64,000 nt of DNA from Hericium rajendrae (taxonomy: Eukaryota > Basidiomycota > Agaricomycetes > Russulales > Hericiaceae): positions 868,001 through 932,000 of the forward strand of contig CM065884.1 of assembly GCA_033439255.1 (NCBI GenBank), given 5' to 3'. The translations under genes and the position numbers were made by a program. Under the pieces are notes generated by a model that had not been told where the DNA came from, did not search any database, and saw nothing but the letters and a program-made list of their open reading frames with translations. Positions 61,001 to 64,000 of this stretch are shown piece after piece (within the stretch, counting starts at the first letter, position 1; every line of letters starts with the position of its first letter).

Positions 61001-62747
61001 GCATGTTGCAAGTGGCTTCGCATGCCTGAGGCCATGTTCTCGCTCTTTTCTTTTCTTCCGCGCTTGTTACATCATCTCACGGATGTTTGGCGAGTCACCC
61101 AGGCTCGCTTTGATTTAGGGCTCCCTGCTATCCCCCGTGATCTGCTGGTCGAAGCTTACACGCTTCCAGCGGCATGTGCGGGTTTCAAGTAATCAACGCC
61201 TGGAGACGCTAGGCGACTCTGTGCTCAAGTTCGGTACTTCTGTTCATCTATTCAATAAGTTCCCTTATCGGCATGAGGGGCAACTAGATGCTCTTCGGCG
61301 ACGATGTGTCACCAACAAAGCCCTCCTGTCACATGCGAAAGAGATAAATCTCGAGCGTTATTTGACCAGCGAGGGGCAAAACATCAAGACTTGGCGATAC
61401 ACCGTCTCCGAAGAGGATGCAGCTCTAGTTGAATCTCATGCTTGTCGTCATGTCAGGCGTAGATTTGACCGGAGAAGTTTACAGGACTGCATGGAGGCCA
61501 GTATCGGAGCAAGTTACGTCGCAGGAGGCATTCCGATGGCTTTGCAAGCTGGAACTGCTCTGGGACTCAATTTCGGAGGTATGGTCCCATGGTCTGTACG
61601 TTATAGCCGTAATCCTCTGGCCTGGACTATACCATCGCGCTTCGATAAGCTGCAAGAGGCGCTAGGATACCGATTTCATCGACCGGAGCTACTTATCGAA
61701 GCCATGACGCACCCCTCTTTCCCTTCTACTGGGTCTTCGTATCAACGCTTAGAGTTTCTCGGAGATGGTATGAAGTCCGTTCAAAGCCAACATCTCACAA
61801 GCTGACCCACCGTGTCGCGTAGCTGTGATCGACTTGGTGGTCATGACCTATCTCTTCAACAAGTATCCCAAGGCCACTTCGCACCAGCTATCATGGCCAC
61901 GCTCCCGCGCAGTTTGTGCGCCTGTCCTGGCATACGTCGCGGTGAAGCGTCTCGGTTTGCATCAGCTGATGATGGCAGCTAGCACCGATCTTAGTGCGGC
62001 GATTAACAAGTATACTCCCATTCTCCTCCGTATGTCATCCAGCGATATAGTTCTGCGGAGCTGGGCGTTCGACCCTCCAAAGGCGATCAGCGACGTGTTC
62101 GAGAGCCTTATCGCTGCCGTATTCATCGACTCGGCATATGGCTTTGACAAAGCCTCGGCAGTGGTCCAACTGGTTATGGACGACATCTTGGAGGTTCTGG
62201 CGCCCGATATGCCTCCTGATCCTGTGTCGCAGCTCATGGTGTGGACTGGTCAATCGGGCTGCAAACGGATCTGCGTTCGGTACGTAACTGATCGTCCGCT
62301 GCGGTCCTTATGGTTTTGGCTCATCTTCCATACCGCAGGAAATCAAAGAGTCAACCAGAAAGCAAATTTGATACCGTCACCATCATCGTTCACGATGTTG
62401 AAGTGGTGAAACCTCTGACTGCGTCGAGTATATCCGTTGCGAAAGCTTTTGCCTGCGAGGCCGCGCGTATTGAACTTCAAGACCCCAGCTCGGATAGATC
62501 TCTATCGCGCCTGTGCACTTGTGGTGACAACATGAACGTCGACTTGACTTCCAAATCAACATCATTGGATATTCTGGATCTGGATGAGGATGCAGATGAC
62601 GGCACGGAAGAGGGCTATCTTGTCTTGTCACAGACGAAGCTGGAAGAAGTCATAGAATCAGCCGTAATTGAAGATACTGAAACAGCAAGTCATGACGACG
62701 ATGAAGGAGAAACGGACTCACCAGAACTAGCTGCGCACGTAGTTTGA
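58007..62747 (+). CDS. Dicer-like RNase III
   Basis: Fungal Dicer, cutting double-stranded RNA into small RNAs for silencing. About 1,400-1,450 residues. Order: helicase Walker A GTGGGKT (58117-58137), DECH box (58551-58562), helicase C with ATSVAEEGLDFP, ACDLVVRFDP and QSRGRAR (to about 59735), Dicer dimerisation domain TAITLLNRLCDLIPCDKYTP (about 59980), a PAZ-like region without a clear canonical PAZ, RNase IIIa QRLETLGDSVLK (61193-61228) with CMEASIGA, RNase IIIb QRLEFLGD (61743-61766) spliced over intron 61768-61822 to AVIDLVV, with DVFESLIAAVFIDS, and a dsRNA-binding-like tail. Acidic E and D residues of both RNase III centres are present. Single-base slips lie near 58208, 59025, 59850, 60245, 60455 and 61187. 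Confidence 0.92.
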
Positions 62748-63679
62748 ATTTCATATCTGCTTTGGTTTCATTTCAGATCATCCGGATCACATCTCTTCGA
62801 GCTGAACATTGCATACTCGACCCTAGTAGGCTGCTTTGTCTTTGGTTGCGAGCGACCCACTGACTCCTTGTCATGATCTAGGGTTTGCACGTGGACGTTA
62901 AAGTACGCTTCGTCTTCGCAGATATGACGTTCAGGGAGGGCAAATGCTCTCCTTTGGGCTGGTTTAAACACTTAAATTCGGATTTGAACCTGCAGCATCG
63001 CTTCTGTCACGCACATTCGTGATGAAGTCCGTCCACCTCGTAGCACTCCTCCTCCGTTATTTGACCGACATGACTTGCTGCCATGGAGCGCTAATTGCCA
63101 TTTGCTACAAAGTGAATTTGTATGGCGGTGCATGCGAGATGCTGTCATCATCGATAGATCACGCAGCCTTTGCGCTGACAAGGTATTTCCGAATCGAACT
63201 ACATTGTTCTGAATCTATTCTTTTCTACTTTCCAGTCCCTACCGCTGCCTCAAACGCTTGCTACGTACTCCTGTGAGAGGGATAAATTCTTAATAAGCGC
63301 TCTCTACGGTATCTGGCTTGCATTGAATTGGAAATCATCGTCTTGTTATGCATTATTGACAATTATGACGCAGATCGGCATGGTCGTCCGGAGAACGGTT
63401 TGGTTTCAACTGCCTTCGCAGTTTCAGAAGCTTCGTGACGGCCGTGGTGTGAATCCCAAGATAGGACTAGGCAACTCGTGTCGTCCGGAGCATCAGGCTT
63501 ATCGCTACGTGCATGTACTCCGTATGTGCCTATTCCCAGACGTTCTCGGTGACGCCCATCACTGACAACGAGTTTGAACTTACCTCTTGGGAGACTTCCC
63601 GCAGAGCGATAAATACGTCCCCACCCACCATGATAAGCCCAAGAGCATCTGGCACTTCCATCTTTACTTGCAACCCCAC
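62748..63679. other. intergenic; uncertain minus-strand exons
   Basis: About 930 bases after Dicer. A minus-strand frame (62768-62971) and a GTAAGT donor near 63583 hint at a gene on the minus strand, but exons cannot be joined. Confidence 0.35.
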
Positions 63680-63874
63680 ATGCGTCTCCCCATCACCTCC
63701 AATTTCTTCGATTATGGCGTATTCACTGTCCTCCAGCTTGCGTTCTCTGGCTTCTTTGCTCAACTGTCTATCAGTCCTATACGATTTCTGAAGTTCTTCG
63801 CATCCATTGGCGCCGTCACGACTCCTCTTGCATCCAGCTATGCCATCCCTATACCTCTCGGTGAAAGTAAACAC
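63584..63874 (-). CDS. possible minus-strand first exon, unidentified
   Basis: Minus-strand frame starting at 63874 with ERKLEDSEYAIIEEIGGDGE and VGLQVKMEVPDALGLIMVGG, ending in REVSQE at a strong donor GTAAGT (about 63578-63583). It reads like real protein but I do not recognise it. It overlaps the first exon of the FAD oxidase on the other strand, so only one reading may be coding. Confidence 0.3.
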
Positions 63875-64000
63875 GATACCCGTGTCCTTATTCTCGGCGG
63901 TGGCGTCGCCGGCATCTCAGCTGCCAAGGCCTTCCACCAGCAGGGCATTGACGACTTCATGATTGTCGAAGCTCGATCTCAGCTAGGCGGCCGGATGAGA
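63680..64000 (+). CDS. FAD amine oxidase (polyamine-oxidase type), 5' part
   Basis: Open frame running off the right edge. After a hydrophobic leader (FLKFFASIGAVTTPLASSYA, a likely signal peptide) comes RVLILGGGVAGISAAKAF, the dinucleotide-binding fold, and VEARSQLGGRMR, the glycine-rich motif that follows it in flavin amine oxidases. Fungal secreted members oxidise polyamines, making hydrogen peroxide. The frame has an ATG at 63680, but the leader might begin nearer 63797 where ATACGATTTCTG would need ATG; the real start may come from a spliced upstream exon. The rest lies outside the window. Confidence 0.65.
   Translation, partial: MRLPITSNFFDYGVFTVLQLAFSGFFAQLSISPIRFLKFFASIGAVTTPLASSYAIPIPLGESKHDTRVLILGGGVAGISAAKAFHQQGIDDFMIVEARSQLGGRMR

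Noticed and set aside
62976-63050. tRNA-like GGTTCAAATCC on the minus strand
   Set aside because: T stem pairs only two bases and no acceptor or anticodon stem can be drawn.

Overview
The window is nuclear DNA from a filamentous basidiomycete, most likely an agaricomycete (polypore or agaric type). Evidence: many short introns of about 42-65 nt with GT..AG ends, single-gene transcription units on both strands, and families typical of that class (DUF6593, GMC oxidoreductases, sedolisin proteases, BTB/POZ and F-box-like expansions, a fungal Dicer). I cannot fix the genus.

Layout. 0.26-10.7 kb: PI-PLC-like phosphodiesterase, a lineage-specific F-box-like protein, a degenerate tRNA-Val-like sequence, a second F-box-like gene, a DUF6593 protein and a GMC oxidoreductase with many introns. 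11.7-18.5 kb: glutathione reductase, two tandem paralogues of an F-box-like family, then a BTB gene. 18.5-26.7 kb is gene-poor. 26.7-28.4 kb holds one disordered conserved protein. 28.4-39.4 kb is again gene-poor and repeat-rich. The two gene-poor blocks carry an inverted pair of copies of a 1.6-1.8 kb dispersed element plus several short tandem or dispersed repeats. 39.4-45.8 kb: another F-box-like paralogue and three BTB genes, one apparently a double-BTB fusion with a stop codon. 46.3-62.7 kb is a compact housekeeping stretch: mitochondrial-type conserved protein, MIF/tautomerase homologue, RNase P/MRP subunit Pop7-like, eRF1, secreted tripeptidyl-peptidase, a small conserved basidiomycete protein, phosducin-like protein and Dicer. 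The right edge cuts into a secreted FAD amine oxidase.

How genes relate. Fungal genes here are not operons, but POP7/eRF1 and PhLP/Dicer are head-to-head pairs with about 200 bp between start codons. BTB and F-box-like proteins are both known Cullin E3 substrate-adaptor types, and the window carries three BTB genes (four BTB domains counting the 17.2 kb copy plus the fusion makes five) and four F-box-like genes close to repeat-rich DNA.

Caution on quality: at least twenty single-base frame breaks, many in homopolymers or at G/C runs, interrupt otherwise well conserved exons (PI-PLC, DUF6593, GMC, glutathione reductase, BTB, tripeptidyl-peptidase, PhLP, Dicer). eRF1, MIF, Pop7 and two BTB genes are clean. 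Residual long-read indels are the simplest explanation; real decay of some genes is possible. Gene spans below run from start to stop codon and include introns.
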